DNA of 22,700 bases from Syntrophaceae bacterium UBA5761 (GCA_002418885.1 DIEZ01000015.1:19441-42140), one strand, 5' to 3'; counted from the first letter of the stretch, positions 8,168 through 16,956 are shown. The notes: a model not told the origin generated them from the sequence alone. Made by a program: numbers and translations.

Positions 8168-8940
8168 AGGACCTCCGCAAACTTCCAGGAAAGTTTCTTG
8201 AATAACGCAAACCCGACGCCGAATATGACCAAGGATTGCAAAAGAGAAACGAGGTAAAGACCCCAGTCCACATGCCCCCGCAGGAATAGACTGTGCCAGC
8301 CCTCGATGATGCCGAAAAGCGGATTCAACAGGAAATACTGCCTGAACCCCTCGGGGACGAGGCTCATGTCGTAGATGATGGGTGTCATGTAAAAGAGGAC
8401 GGTCAAACCTATCATCACCAGTCTTTCCAGGTCCCGGAAGAAAAGGTTTAGTGCCGATACGGCGAGGGCGCACCCGTAGGTCATGAAGAACTGAGATACC
8501 ATCAACAGGGGAATCCCGTAGACCCATGCCGCCGTCAGGTGGACCTTGTAGAAGACCACGAAACCGAAGACGATGGGAAGAGACACGACGAAATGAAAGG
8601 TGTCGTTGAGGACCGTGGCGAGGGGGATGAAGTACCTGGGGAAGCTGACTTTCTTTACGAGCGACGCGTTACCTAAGAGCGCCGTGATAGAGGCGTTGAC
8701 GGAGGTCGAGAACCATTGCCACGGGAAGAGCCCTGAGATCAAGAAGAGGGTGAAGTTCTCCACGGGCACCTTCATCACGAACTTGAAGGCAAAATAGAAC
8801 ACAACCGCCAAGCACAGGGGGTTCAGGACGGACCAGACATAGCCGAGGAGACTGTTTTTGTATTTGACTTTTATCTCCTTTGCCGTCAAGACGAGAACCA
8901 GGTCTTTGTAATAGGAAAAATTCTGAACAAGGGCGTCCAT
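8164..8940 (-). CDS. wzm: ABC-2 type polysaccharide exporter permease
   Basis: The 258-residue protein begins MDALVQNFSYYKDLVLVL and continues with the family motif AKEIKVKYKNSLLGYVWSVL, then about six membrane helices, including PLCLAVVFYFAFKFVMKV and the GLFPWQWF loop. The SLVKKVSFPRYFIPLATVL segment is typical of Wzm/TagG/KpsM. It forms the membrane channel that flips finished undecaprenyl-linked glycan to the periplasm together with the ATPase whose start overlaps its stop. I chose the ATG at 8940; an in-frame GTG at 9006 would add an arginine-rich 22-residue leader unlike family members. The 126 bases between this start and the upstream glycosyltransferase hold nothing recognisable. Confidence 0.92.
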   Translation of the reverse strand: MDALVQNFSYYKDLVLVLTAKEIKVKYKNSLLGYVWSVLNPLCLAVVFYFAFKFVMKVPVENFTLFLISGLFPWQWFSTSVNASITALLGNASLVKKVSFPRYFIPLATVLNDTFHFVVSLPIVFGFVVFYKVHLTAAWVYGIPLLMVSQFFMTYGCALAVSALNLFFRDLERLVMIGLTVLFYMTPIIYDMSLVPEGFRQYFLLNPLFGIIEGWHSLFLRGHVDWGLYLVSLLQSLVIFGVGFALFKKLSWKFAEVL

Positions 8941-9066
8941 AAGTCCAATCCATCCATGATTTCGGGTTCGTCGTCTTCGCCGCTCGCGGCCCCGGGATAC
9001 TACCACGGAACGCCTGAATCTGCAAAATCATAGGGCCGTTACGGCGGCAAGTCTTATCGAGGGGAT

Positions 9067-10182
9067 TTATACTGCGCTTGATACGACGGAAGATGCGGCA
9101 GGCCTGCTTTCTGACTCTTTTTCTACGCTGAACTTCTCCCTGTATCTCTTCAGGGCGTTCTCCGACATCCTTCTGTAAAGTTGTTTATTCTCCAGTATCT
9201 GCCTTATCGCATAGGCCAGGGCCTTGGGGTTCTTGGGCTCCACGTTCAAACCCGTAACCTTGTGCCGGTTGACCCATTGGACGCCGGAGTGGGGGATTTT
9301 AGTGGCCACCACGGGCTTTCCGAAGCTCATTGCCTCGACCATCGCGATCCCGAAGGCCTCGGACCTCTCGACGGAAGGCAAGCAGAAGACGTCGCAGGCC
9401 TTGTAGTAACTCCCCAGGTCTTCCCGGGAAATCTCGCCTAAAAGAAACACCCTGTTCTTGTGTTCCTCGGCCAGAGGCCTCAATTTTTCTTCTTCCGGCC
9501 CTGCCCCACCCAGGAGCACCACATACCTGTCGTCTAAGTACTCCGCCGCTTCTATCAGGTATTCGAAGCCCTTGTAATAGACGAACCTCCCCAGGGAAAA
9601 CACTATCTTCTTGCCCGCAAACTTACTTTTTATCTCTTTGACCTTTTCTTCGTCATGGGCCAACCTTTCGACCTCATAAGGGGCTATCTCGACCTTGGCC
9701 CTGAACTTCCGCAGAAAAGGAGACCCTTCGACGTACAGGGGCGACGCAACCACGACGGCATCCGCCCTCTTCAGCATCCAGAGAAGCAAAGGCTTATAGA
9801 ACCGGAGCAAGAACCTGTGGTTTACGATGTCACTATGCCAATGGACGACGACCTTCTGCCTTTTCGGATTTACCAAGAACAAGGCCAGGTTCGCCATCGG
9901 GTCCGGGTGGTGGACATGGATTACGTCATACCGGCCGACTATCTCTCTCAGCTTGAAGACCATCTGCGGACTGATGGAGGTCGAGGCTACCTTGCCGTAA
10001 CTCTTCGTCCTGTAAACCTTATAGCCGTTTATCGTTTCCTCTCTGTATTCGTTGGCGCTGTTGGAGCAAAGGACGTCGCACCTCACGCCCCTTCTGTTGA
10101 GCTCCTCTGTCATTCCACGGATAGCCGTTTCTATCCCACCGATGTCCGGCGGGTAGAATTTACCGAACTGCAGGACCCTCAT
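9067..10182 (-). CDS. GT4-family glycosyltransferase
   Basis: The 371-residue protein is a GT-B retaining glycosyltransferase. The N-terminal Rossmann domain opens FGKFYPPDIGGIETAIRGM, with YDVIHVHHPDPMA. The donor-binding half has FSLGRFVYYKGFEYLIEA, VLLGGAGPEEEKL and the EX7E motif in ERSEAFGIAMVEAMSFGKPV. It probably adds a sugar to the lipid-linked chain on the cytoplasmic face, possibly from a GDP-sugar given gmd next door. Its ATG overlaps the gmd stop (ATGA, 10179-10182). The last 15 residues or so (after FSVEKE, SRPAASSVVSSAV) are unlike the usual amphipathic C-terminal helix, so a small late frameshift or divergent tail is possible. Linkage and donor are not determinable. Confidence 0.9.
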   Translation of the reverse strand: MRVLQFGKFYPPDIGGIETAIRGMTEELNRRGVRCDVLCSNSANEYREETINGYKVYRTKSYGKVASTSISPQMVFKLREIVGRYDVIHVHHPDPMANLALFLVNPKRQKVVVHWHSDIVNHRFLLRFYKPLLLWMLKRADAVVVASPLYVEGSPFLRKFRAKVEIAPYEVERLAHDEEKVKEIKSKFAGKKIVFSLGRFVYYKGFEYLIEAAEYLDDRYVVLLGGAGPEEEKLRPLAEEHKNRVFLLGEISREDLGSYYKACDVFCLPSVERSEAFGIAMVEAMSFGKPVVATKIPHSGVQWVNRHKVTGLNVEPKNPKALAYAIRQILENKQLYRRMSENALKRYREKFSVEKESESRPAASSVVSSAV

Positions 10183-11207
10183 CTCTTGCTTTCCTGTGAC
10201 ACCCTTCCCAAGTCCGCTTCCATCATTATTCTTACCAGCTCTTCAAAATGCGTCCGCGGCCTCCATCCCAGCTTTTCCATCGCCTTCTGCGGGTTTCCGA
10301 TCAAGACGCCGACCTCCGCCGGCCTGTAGAATTCAGGAGAAACTTCGACGACCACCTTGCCCGACCTTCTGTCTATTCCCCTGGCTTCGGCCCCTTTCCC
10401 CTCCCAGCGTATGTCGAAACCGGCTACCTCCGCCGCCTTTTCTACGAATTCCCGCACCGAGTGGGCCTCTCCCGTCGCAAGGACATAATCGTCCGCCTCG
10501 CCCTGCTGCAACATCAACCATATGCCTTCTACGTATTCCGGCGCGTACCCCCAGTCTCTCTTGGCGTCCAGGTTACCCAATAAAAGTCTGTCCTGCAACC
10601 CGTATTTGACCCTTGCCAACCCGTGGGTAATCTTCCTGGTGACGAATTCCGGCCCCCGCAGAGGGGATTCGTGGTTGAAAAGGATGCCGGAACAGGCGAA
10701 CATCCCGTAAGATTCTCTGTAGTTCACTGTAATCCAGTGCGCAAAGAGCTTCGCCGCACCGTAAGGGCTCCTGGGATAGAAAGGCGTTTTCTCCGTCTGC
10801 GGCGTTTCCCGGGTGTTGCCGAACATCTCACTCGTCGACGCCTGATAGAACTTCGCCCCGGGCCTCAGACAACGCAGGACCTCTAAGAGCCTCAGGGCGC
10901 CAAGGGCGTTGACATCGACGGTCATGATCGGTATTTCGAAAGACGCCTGCACAAAGCTCTGGGCCGCCAGGTTGTAAACTTCGTCGGGCTCGACCTTCTC
11001 GATGACCTTGTAGATGTTCGTGAATTCGAGGAGATCCATAGAAACGACGTCTACGTCTCTTTCGATGCCGAGCTCTTTGAACCGGTAGCTCCCATCGCCG
11101 CCCCTGCGGTCTCCACCCCAGACCTCGTACCCCTTTTCCAGTAAAAGTTTGGCAAGGTATGAGCCGTCCTGCCCCACGATACCGGTGATGAGCGCCCGCT
11201 TGCCCAT
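10179..11207 (-). CDS. gmd: GDP-mannose 4,6-dehydratase
   Basis: The 342-residue protein is an extended short-chain dehydrogenase. It has the NAD(P)-binding motif TGIVGQDGSYL (8-18), NLAAQSFVQASFE, the catalytic STSEMFGNT with Thr125, Glu127 and Tyr149-xxx-Lys153 (SPYGAAK), and the Gmd-specific stretches FNHESPLRGPEFVTRKI, LGNLDAKRDWGYAPEYV and FYRPAEV. Gmd converts GDP-D-mannose to GDP-4-keto-6-deoxy-mannose, precursor of GDP-D-rhamnose, GDP-L-fucose, GDP-perosamine and related sugars. The ATG at 11207 lies one base after the upstream gene's TAG; an in-frame TTG four codons earlier is less likely. No second-step enzyme (Rmd, Fcl or Per) is in the window, so the final sugar is unknown. Confidence 0.95.
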   Translation of the reverse strand: MGKRALITGIVGQDGSYLAKLLLEKGYEVWGGDRRGGDGSYRFKELGIERDVDVVSMDLLEFTNIYKVIEKVEPDEVYNLAAQSFVQASFEIPIMTVDVNALGALRLLEVLRCLRPGAKFYQASTSEMFGNTRETPQTEKTPFYPRSPYGAAKLFAHWITVNYRESYGMFACSGILFNHESPLRGPEFVTRKITHGLARVKYGLQDRLLLGNLDAKRDWGYAPEYVEGIWLMLQQGEADDYVLATGEAHSVREFVEKAAEVAGFDIRWEGKGAEARGIDRRSGKVVVEVSPEFYRPAEVGVLIGNPQKAMEKLGWRPRTHFEELVRIMMEADLGRVSQESKR

Positions 11208-11208
11208 G

Positions 11209-12333
11209 CTATCCCGCAACCTCCCTGAATATCCCGAGCATCTCCTCAGCGCTTCTCCGCCAGTTGAACCGCCCCGCCCTCACGACGGCTTTTTCCCTCA
11301 ACTCTTTTCTCAGGCCACCGTCTTCGAGAATTCTTAGAATACGCCCTTCCAATTCCTGTACGCTATGAGGGTTGAACAACAGGGCGGCGTCGCCCACGGC
11401 TTCCGGGACTGACGAGCAATCAGAAGCGACCACGCAACAACCGCAGGCCATCGCCTCGAGTAACGATAGACCAAAGCCTTCATATAATGAGGGCATCACA
11501 AAAACACAAGCTAAATTATACAGCGCCGGCAGGTCTGCTTCGTCCACATACCCGGTAAACAACACCTCTTCCCGAAGGCCTACGTCACGTAAGGCCTGGA
11601 AAACAGGGTCATAAAGCCATCCTTCCTTCCCGACGACGACCAATCTGTGCGGGATGCCCCTTTTTTTCAAGCCGGCAAAGGCCTTTATCAGGGTGACGAG
11701 GTTTTTCCGCGGTTCTAAGGTCCCCACGAAAAGGATGAATTTTTCCGGCAGGCCGTACTTCTCGGCGACTCTCCGGAGACGGTCTTCATCGGGTATCGGC
11801 GCAAACCTCCTTTCGACCCCCGGGTACACGATCCTCACTTTTTCTTCGGGAACGTGGAGGAGCTCGATTATATCCCTCTTCGATGATTCCGATATGGTGG
11901 TGATTACCTTCGCCTTTTTTACCGATAACCGGAGGTAGGTCTTGTGCATCAACCTTGTATCCCACCGATGGGCCTCGGGGAAAAGCAGAGGCGTCAGGTC
12001 ATACACCGTCAACACGACAGGCACATCGGTCACCAAAGAAGTATAATGGGTAGGAGAATAGAGCATGTCGATTCTATGCCGCGAGACCTGAAGAGGCAGC
12101 ATCAGGTTGTACCACAGAAGCGGGCTTGGGTAACGGGGGATTCGGCAGCAGCGGACAAAGGTCTTGTCGGCTGGAGCAACCCTATCGTCCAGCCGAAATC
12201 TTCTCCTCGAGAAGAGATAGAACTCGTCTTCCCTGTCGATGTCCCGTATGTGGGCGAGAAGGTTGTGAACATAGTACCCTATGCCGGTCTTCGGCGGCGC
12301 CAGAGGAGATACGTCTACCGCTATCCCCGCCAT
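11209..12333 (-). CDS. GT4-family glycosyltransferase
   Basis: The 374-residue GT-B glycosyltransferase opens AGIAVDVSPLAPPKTGIGYY. It then has VVLTVYDLTPLLFPEAH, TTISESSKRDIIELL, GTLEPRKNLVTLIKAFAGL, VVVGKEGW, FTGYVDEADLPALYNLA and the EX7E motif in PSLYEGFGLSLLEAMACG. These features match mannosyl/rhamnosyltransferases of O-antigen operons. It resembles both end modules of the giant glycosyltransferase upstream, so they are paralogous. The ATG at 12333 matches the fold's first strand; the longer open frame to 12594 is antisense or out of frame to the preceding gene. It ends one base before gmd. Confidence 0.91.
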   Translation of the reverse strand: MAGIAVDVSPLAPPKTGIGYYVHNLLAHIRDIDREDEFYLFSRRRFRLDDRVAPADKTFVRCCRIPRYPSPLLWYNLMLPLQVSRHRIDMLYSPTHYTSLVTDVPVVLTVYDLTPLLFPEAHRWDTRLMHKTYLRLSVKKAKVITTISESSKRDIIELLHVPEEKVRIVYPGVERRFAPIPDEDRLRRVAEKYGLPEKFILFVGTLEPRKNLVTLIKAFAGLKKRGIPHRLVVVGKEGWLYDPVFQALRDVGLREEVLFTGYVDEADLPALYNLACVFVMPSLYEGFGLSLLEAMACGCCVVASDCSSVPEAVGDAALLFNPHSVQELEGRILRILEDGGLRKELREKAVVRAGRFNWRRSAEEMLGIFREVAG

Positions 12334-12375
12334 CTTCTGTCGTCCTTTCCAAATCCTTCCCCCACGCGTCTCTCG

Positions 12376-12447
12376 TCCCCCTCCCCCAACCCCTTCAGGG
12401 GAGGGGTGATAATTTTCCCCTCCCTTGATGGGAATAAGGGGAGGGTG
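12376..12447. repeat. GC-rich palindromic intergenic repeat, copy R1
   Basis: This lies in the 122-base gap between the giant glycosyltransferase gene and the next one. It opens with TCCCCCTCCCCCAAC (12376-12390), which recurs exactly at 16957-16971. It continues with stacked inverted repeats: CCCTCCC at 12418-12424 pairs with GGGAGGG at 12439-12445, and the GGGGAGGGG just before it can pair with the same arm. It is a REP-like element of unknown function; attenuation of the operon is possible but not shown. Confidence 0.6.
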
Positions 12448-12455
12448 CAGGAGCT

Positions 12456-15400
12456 CTATACTCTCGGCTCCCAATTCTTGTACCACCGGTTCCCCAGGAT
12501 GACGTCGAGCAGCATTTGGGTGCTCTCTTCCCAGGTGAGACACCTCATGCCCGCCACGGAAGGGGCACAACCCTCGCGACACAGCCCCAACCACTCGCGG
12601 ATCGCATCGGCCAGGTCCTCAGGCCTCTCCCCGGTGAAGTAGAACGCGCACTCTCCGCACACCTCCCGGAATACAGGTATATCTCTGGCGACGATGGGAA
12701 TCCCATACCGGGCGGCCTCGATGAGGGGGAGTCCGAACCCCTCGCCGCGGGACGGCATCAAGAGCGCCGAAGACCTGCGGTATAGCTCGAGGAGGGTGGC
12801 GTCGCTCGTCCCTTCGAGCCAGAACAACCTTTTACCCAGCTCGGGATGGTTCCGAAGGCGCTCGACGAGGGCCTCCATCATCCAGCCCTCTTTGCCCACA
12901 ACGACCAGGCACACATCCATTCCCGACCGCCACAGCGCCTCGAAAGCCATGACCGCCTGGTCATGCCCCTTCCGCGGCTCCACCGTGCCGACCATCAGGA
13001 AGATGGGGGTGTCGGCGGGCAGGGCCGCCAGCAATCGATGGTCGATGTCTTGATCGTCTACAGGCCTCGCGTTCTCGAAATCGGCACCATGGTGAAAATA
13101 ACCGACCTTCAAGGGCCCATTCCGCGGCAAGCGGACATTATTCTCCATCCATTCGATAAGCTGGTCGGCTACCGCGCGCGATACGCATACGATCCCGTCG
13201 GATATCCGGGCGATGGTCTCGAGCCACCGGGTGAATACCGGTTTCAGGCCGGGAGAGAACCATTCGGGATGGTAGACAGGCAACAAGTCATGGACGACAA
13301 AGTAACTCTGCATGCCCCGGGCTCGAGCATTTGCGAAGAATGCGACGCAGTCGGGCACGATGTGCGCCGTCAGGTCCAGCCCCAGGAATATGTCGCCCCT
13401 TCTTATCTCGACCACCTCGTCCGGCAAACCGACGGAGGGGAGGTCCAAGTACCTCGACAGGAACGCCCGCGCATGATAATAGCTCGAACCCGCCAGGGCC
13501 CGGACCGGCTCGACCCGCCACCCGTCAGGGGGTTTCTTCAGTAGGTTTTTCAGATGCGCCCGTGTGACCCTCTGAATGCCCGTTTTAGCGTCCATCTCCG
13601 CTATGTTCGAGACATCGAGGAACATCTGTCGTGTGTCCGCTTTAGCCCGCCGGTTCGCCGCAATCGCCGAGGCCGTTGCGACCAAGTCGGCGTCGCCGGG
13701 GAGACGAGGATTGTCGATGTCGGCAACGGCCTGTACCAGCCTGCGCAGGCTTGCATGGGGGCCGTCTTGAGCGAAACGTTCGACGGCATCGCGGTACTGC
13801 TCCGCAACCTTCATAGAGTTGCCGGCGTCCCCCGGCGGAGCCCCCCGCCGGATAAGGGGGAGCAGACGCCAGCCCTGCGCCGTCTCACTGCCGTACCATC
13901 GCTCTGCGAGTTCGATTGCCTGCCGCGAGTGAACGATTACGCCGTCTGCGCCCTCGATCACGCTAAAATTACAGGGATACTTCCCGACGGCGGCCGCTTC
14001 TCCCATTTCCGCCAGCTCGACAAGGGCACCGCTGCCATGGGAGCGGTAGAGCTCCTTTTGCAAGATCCCAGCCGCGTAGCCGGTCTTGCCCATCCGGTCG
14101 AGTACGCCGCCCAGGTGGAAATCATGCAGAACGACGACCCCCGGGTGCCTGTCGATAAGCTTGAACATGTGCCTGTGGTGTTCAGAGTTGCCGAACTGGT
14201 AGAGGATGCGGTCATAGAGGCCGCCGTTCTCTTCGAACCAAGCCGTGGTCCTGACGGGGAAATTGGCCGTGAGCCAGGGGTCGGACACCTCCGGCTGGTC
14301 CACGATGAGCTCGATTCGGTAGTAACGGGCCAAATCCGGCAGGAGTTCCCGGCTGTAGTCGGCAATCCCCGAACGGACGGGGGGTAGCGGCGAGACATAG
14401 GCAAGCCTCGGTTTCGTCACGGGCAGTTCGACAGAAACCGAATGAAACTTGACGTCGGCCCTCTCACTGTGAATGCTCTCCAAGGCCGCGAGCGCCCGGC
14501 GGGCGCTTTCCTCCCAGGAAAAGCCTCCGGCCCGCTCCAGTCCGTGTCTCCGCAGTGCTTCCCGGAAGTCCGAATCGGTCAAGGCCTCGTGCATCTTCTC
14601 GGCTATTGCCTCCGGGGCCGTCGGGTCGAAGAGGGCCTTTTCCCAGCCGACGACCTCCGGGAGAGAGGAGGTGTTCGCAGAAATGACCGGCGCGCCGCAG
14701 GCCATCGCCTCGAGCGGTGGAAGGCCGAAGCCCTCGTAGAGCGAGGGAAAGGCGAAGAGTGCACACAGGTTGTAAAGGGCGACCAGGTCTTCGTCGGGGA
14801 CATAGCCCGTGAAAACCACGTCGCGCGGACCGAGGCCCTCCCGCTTGGCAAGCGCCAGGAGTCGTCTCCGGTCGTGCTCGTGGAGACCGTAGATGATCAC
14901 AAGCTGATAGGCCTCCCGTATGCCTTCGGGCAGACGGGCAAAGGCGCGGATCAGCCCTTCCACGTTCTTCCGGTATTCGATGGCCCCGGTATAGGCTACA
15001 AAAGGCCGGTCGATCCCGCAACGGCTCCGGAGGAGGCGCTCTTCTTCCGGGCCGACCTCGACGGGGCGGAACTTCGGGTCGAGGCCCGCGCCGATGTTCA
15101 CGACGCGATCCCCTGGTAGGCCGAGGTGCTCGATCGCGTCCTGGCGGGTGTGCTCGGAGATGGCGAGCCACAGGTCGGCGTTTTTGAGCCACTGGAGCTT
15201 TTGATAATACCAGGCCCTTCTCTGGGGGTCCGGCAGGGAAGTTTCTTCGAAGATAAGCGGGATGAGGTCGTACAGCGTAACCGCTGTCGGCGCCGCTTGA
15301 TATCCTTTACCCACCGAGGTTACGCAGTCGTCGCTGAAGCCCTCGAACAAACTGGCCACGTGGACGACATCGGGTCGAAGGCCGGCGATGAACGATTCTC

Positions 15401-15680
15401 TGATGAGCTCGGCCGCTTCCCTGCGCCAAGCGTCGTTCGGGTCGATCCATGCAACCGGCCCGGGGGCCTCCCAGACCGCTATCCGTTCCGGCGGCACCAG
15501 GCCGTCGAAGGCTGTCCTCAGGGCATCGACGGTGTCGGGGAAGAGCCCGCTTAGGGCTATCCATATCTCATGCTCCTTCGCGAGCCTCGCCGTCGCCTGG
15601 GCGAGGCAAAGCGAATATCTCCCCATCCCCCTATTCTTGCTCGTCCCTTGCGGGCTCTGGAGGTCGATGACTATTCTCAT
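12456..15680 (-). CDS. Multi-module glycosyltransferase (two complete GT4 modules plus a truncated central GT-B module)
   Basis: The 1074-residue cytoplasmic protein has three parts. Residues 1 to about 400 are a GT4 module (MRIVIDLQSPQGTSKNRGMG, GAIEYRKNVEGLIRAFARL, EX7E in PSLYEGFGLPPLEAMACG). Residues about 425-640 begin a second GT-B fold (PRLAYVSPLPPVRSGIADYS, HPGVVVLHDFHLGGVLDRMG) but lack its donor-binding half. Residues about 685-1074 are a second complete GT4 module (GTVEPRKGHDQAVMAFEAL, EX7E in GEGFGLPLIEA). Multi-module enzymes of this kind (WbdA, WsaE) polymerise O-antigen or S-layer glycan repeats. I chose the ATG at 15680: it has GAGGGGG upstream, overlaps the methyltransferase stop as ATGA, and begins the first strand; the frame open to 15908 is shadow. 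A perfect hairpin inside the gene (13829-13860) sits where the central module breaks off. Confidence 0.9.
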   Translation of the reverse strand: MRIVIDLQSPQGTSKNRGMGRYSLCLAQATARLAKEHEIWIALSGLFPDTVDALRTAFDGLVPPERIAVWEAPGPVAWIDPNDAWRREAAELIRESFIAGLRPDVVHVASLFEGFSDDCVTSVGKGYQAAPTAVTLYDLIPLIFEETSLPDPQRRAWYYQKLQWLKNADLWLAISEHTRQDAIEHLGLPGDRVVNIGAGLDPKFRPVEVGPEEERLLRSRCGIDRPFVAYTGAIEYRKNVEGLIRAFARLPEGIREAYQLVIIYGLHEHDRRRLLALAKREGLGPRDVVFTGYVPDEDLVALYNLCALFAFPSLYEGFGLPPLEAMACGAPVISANTSSLPEVVGWEKALFDPTAPEAIAEKMHEALTDSDFREALRRHGLERAGGFSWEESARRALAALESIHSERADVKFHSVSVELPVTKPRLAYVSPLPPVRSGIADYSRELLPDLARYYRIELIVDQPEVSDPWLTANFPVRTTAWFEENGGLYDRILYQFGNSEHHRHMFKLIDRHPGVVVLHDFHLGGVLDRMGKTGYAAGILQKELYRSHGSGALVELAEMGEAAAVGKYPCNFSVIEGADGVIVHSRQAIELAERWYGSETAQGWRLLPLIRRGAPPGDAGNSMKVAEQYRDAVERFAQDGPHASLRRLVQAVADIDNPRLPGDADLVATASAIAANRRAKADTRQMFLDVSNIAEMDAKTGIQRVTRAHLKNLLKKPPDGWRVEPVRALAGSSYYHARAFLSRYLDLPSVGLPDEVVEIRRGDIFLGLDLTAHIVPDCVAFFANARARGMQSYFVVHDLLPVYHPEWFSPGLKPVFTRWLETIARISDGIVCVSRAVADQLIEWMENNVRLPRNGPLKVGYFHHGADFENARPVDDQDIDHRLLAALPADTPIFLMVGTVEPRKGHDQAVMAFEALWRSGMDVCLVVVGKEGWMMEALVERLRNHPELGKRLFWLEGTSDATLLELYRRSSALLMPSRGEGFGLPLIEAARYGIPIVARDIPVFREVCGECAFYFTGERPEDLADAIREWLGLCREGCAPSVAGMRCLTWEESTQMLLDVILGNRWYKNWEPRV
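13829..13860. repeat. GC palindrome inside the giant glycosyltransferase gene
   Basis: CCGGCGG (13832-13838) and CCGCCGG (13845-13851) form a perfect 7-bp stem with a six-base loop. They are flanked by a CCC run on the left and GGGGG at 13856-13860 on the right. It resembles the GC-rich intergenic palindromes elsewhere in the window but is in frame in a coding region, encoding part of a short RRGAPPG stretch. It lies at the point where the central glycosyltransferase module loses its expected second domain. Confidence 0.55.
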
Positions 15681-16930
15681 TGCCCCCTCGTATGGCGGGC
15701 GACACGTCCGAGCGCCGCCTTGAGTTCCTCGAACACGCGTTGTGCCGGTCTGGGGAGGTCCGTCGCGACCGTAGCGGTATCGGTCGCCGTAGCGACCTGC
15801 GCAGGTGTTTTCGTGATGACCAGACGGCGGAGCCATGCCCTCAGGACGGGGCTCCGTTCCAACAGCTTGTTCGCAACAGAGACGAGATGAGGGTTCCCGG
15901 CGGCCCACCGAGCCGTCTTAGTCAAGACCGGAAGCATAAGCCGCGAAGGCAGCCGCACGGCCTTCACCGACACCCGCCTGATGCCCGGCAGGACCTTCAT
16001 CAGTGCTCTCTTGGCACGCCGCATCGGGGCGGTGATACGCCAGGAGGTGCTGTTGTAAACGGCCTGCAGCGTCGCCTGAAGGACATCCCGCTCCGTCTGC
16101 AATGTCGTCATCTGTCGATTGAGGATCTCCCTGATGCCGTCGATTTTCTCGTTGAGCATACCGCCGATACTCCGGATTTTCTCGTTCTGCTGGGCGTCGT
16201 AGCGCCCCGCCAATGACTCGATATTCATCCCCTGCGCGGCGCCGAAGGCGCGGTTGAAGGGCGCAAGGCATTCTTCGGGCGCCTTCTTCTGCGCGACGAC
16301 GGCGTAGTCGGCGCTCACGCCCCCGAGAACATCCAGAACGCCCAACGGCCTATCGCCGGCAAGAGAAGGGTCTTCCCGAGGGCGGAGTATCTTCGTTCGG
16401 CAATAGCCGCAGTACTCGGTAAGGAAGGAGAGCAACTGCGGGGGCACCGGGCGCATGTGCGTCGGGTCGACGTAAAAGTGGTAACCCGCGACGACGAGGT
16501 TCTCCGGGTTCGGCGTCTCCAGTATCAGGAGACCGGCCGGCCTCAGCACGCGCATCGCCTCCGTCGCCAGGGCCTGTACCTCCGGGAAGGGCAAGTGCTC
16601 CACGACATGGATGGCCGAGACGACGGCCTGACTTTCATCGGGCATGCTTCTGAGGAAGGAGATCGCGTCTCCCTCTTCTACGTTCAATCCCAGTTTGCGG
16701 CATTCGACCGCCATGTCGGCGTCGATATCGACGCCGCACGCCTCGATACCCGCCTCGCCGAGCAACTCCAGCCATTCGCCTCGACCGCAACCGAGGTCGA
16801 TCGCCCTACATCCGGGATACAATCGCTTTAGCGGTTCGACGAAGGGCAGGTAGACCCGCAACCGCTCCTTGATCAGGCTGCGCGAGCCCCGATGCCTGTC
16901 CTCGAAGGCCTTATAAAACCCCGAACCCAT
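15677..16930 (-). CDS. SAM-dependent methyltransferase with coiled-coil extension (WbdD-like)
   Basis: The 417-residue protein starts FYKAFEDRHRGSRSLIKERL and has a class I methyltransferase domain: AIDLGCGRGEW (43-53), CGVDIDADM, AIHVVEHLPF and ETPNPENLVVAG, ending near residue 215. A helical heptad-like region (about 235-290) and the motif NSTSWRITAPMRRAKRAL follow; that motif is common in coiled-coil tails of O-antigen glycosyl- and methyl-transferases. A basic amphipathic tail completes it. In WbdD-type systems such proteins cap the non-reducing end of the growing chain with a methyl group, and the coiled coil sets chain length. There is no kinase domain here. It is the first gene of the polysaccharide operon and overlaps the giant glycosyltransferase gene by four bases. 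The substrate is inferred from context. Confidence 0.88.
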   Translation of the reverse strand: MGSGFYKAFEDRHRGSRSLIKERLRVYLPFVEPLKRLYPGCRAIDLGCGRGEWLELLGEAGIEACGVDIDADMAVECRKLGLNVEEGDAISFLRSMPDESQAVVSAIHVVEHLPFPEVQALATEAMRVLRPAGLLILETPNPENLVVAGYHFYVDPTHMRPVPPQLLSFLTEYCGYCRTKILRPREDPSLAGDRPLGVLDVLGGVSADYAVVAQKKAPEECLAPFNRAFGAAQGMNIESLAGRYDAQQNEKIRSIGGMLNEKIDGIREILNRQMTTLQTERDVLQATLQAVYNSTSWRITAPMRRAKRALMKVLPGIRRVSVKAVRLPSRLMLPVLTKTARWAAGNPHLVSVANKLLERSPVLRAWLRRLVITKTPAQVATATDTATVATDLPRPAQRVFEELKAALGRVARHTRGQ

Positions 16931-16956
16931 AAAACAAGTCCCAACGTAATTATTCC

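Noticed and set aside
8168..8527. 120-residue N-terminal extension of Wzt
   Set aside because: It is wzm sequence in the wrong frame; the TTG at 8167 with GGAGGT and TTGA overlap is the likely start.
15681..15908. N-terminal extension of the giant glycosyltransferase
   Set aside because: It overlaps the methyltransferase gene out of frame; the ATG at 15680 with GAGGGGG fits the fold start.
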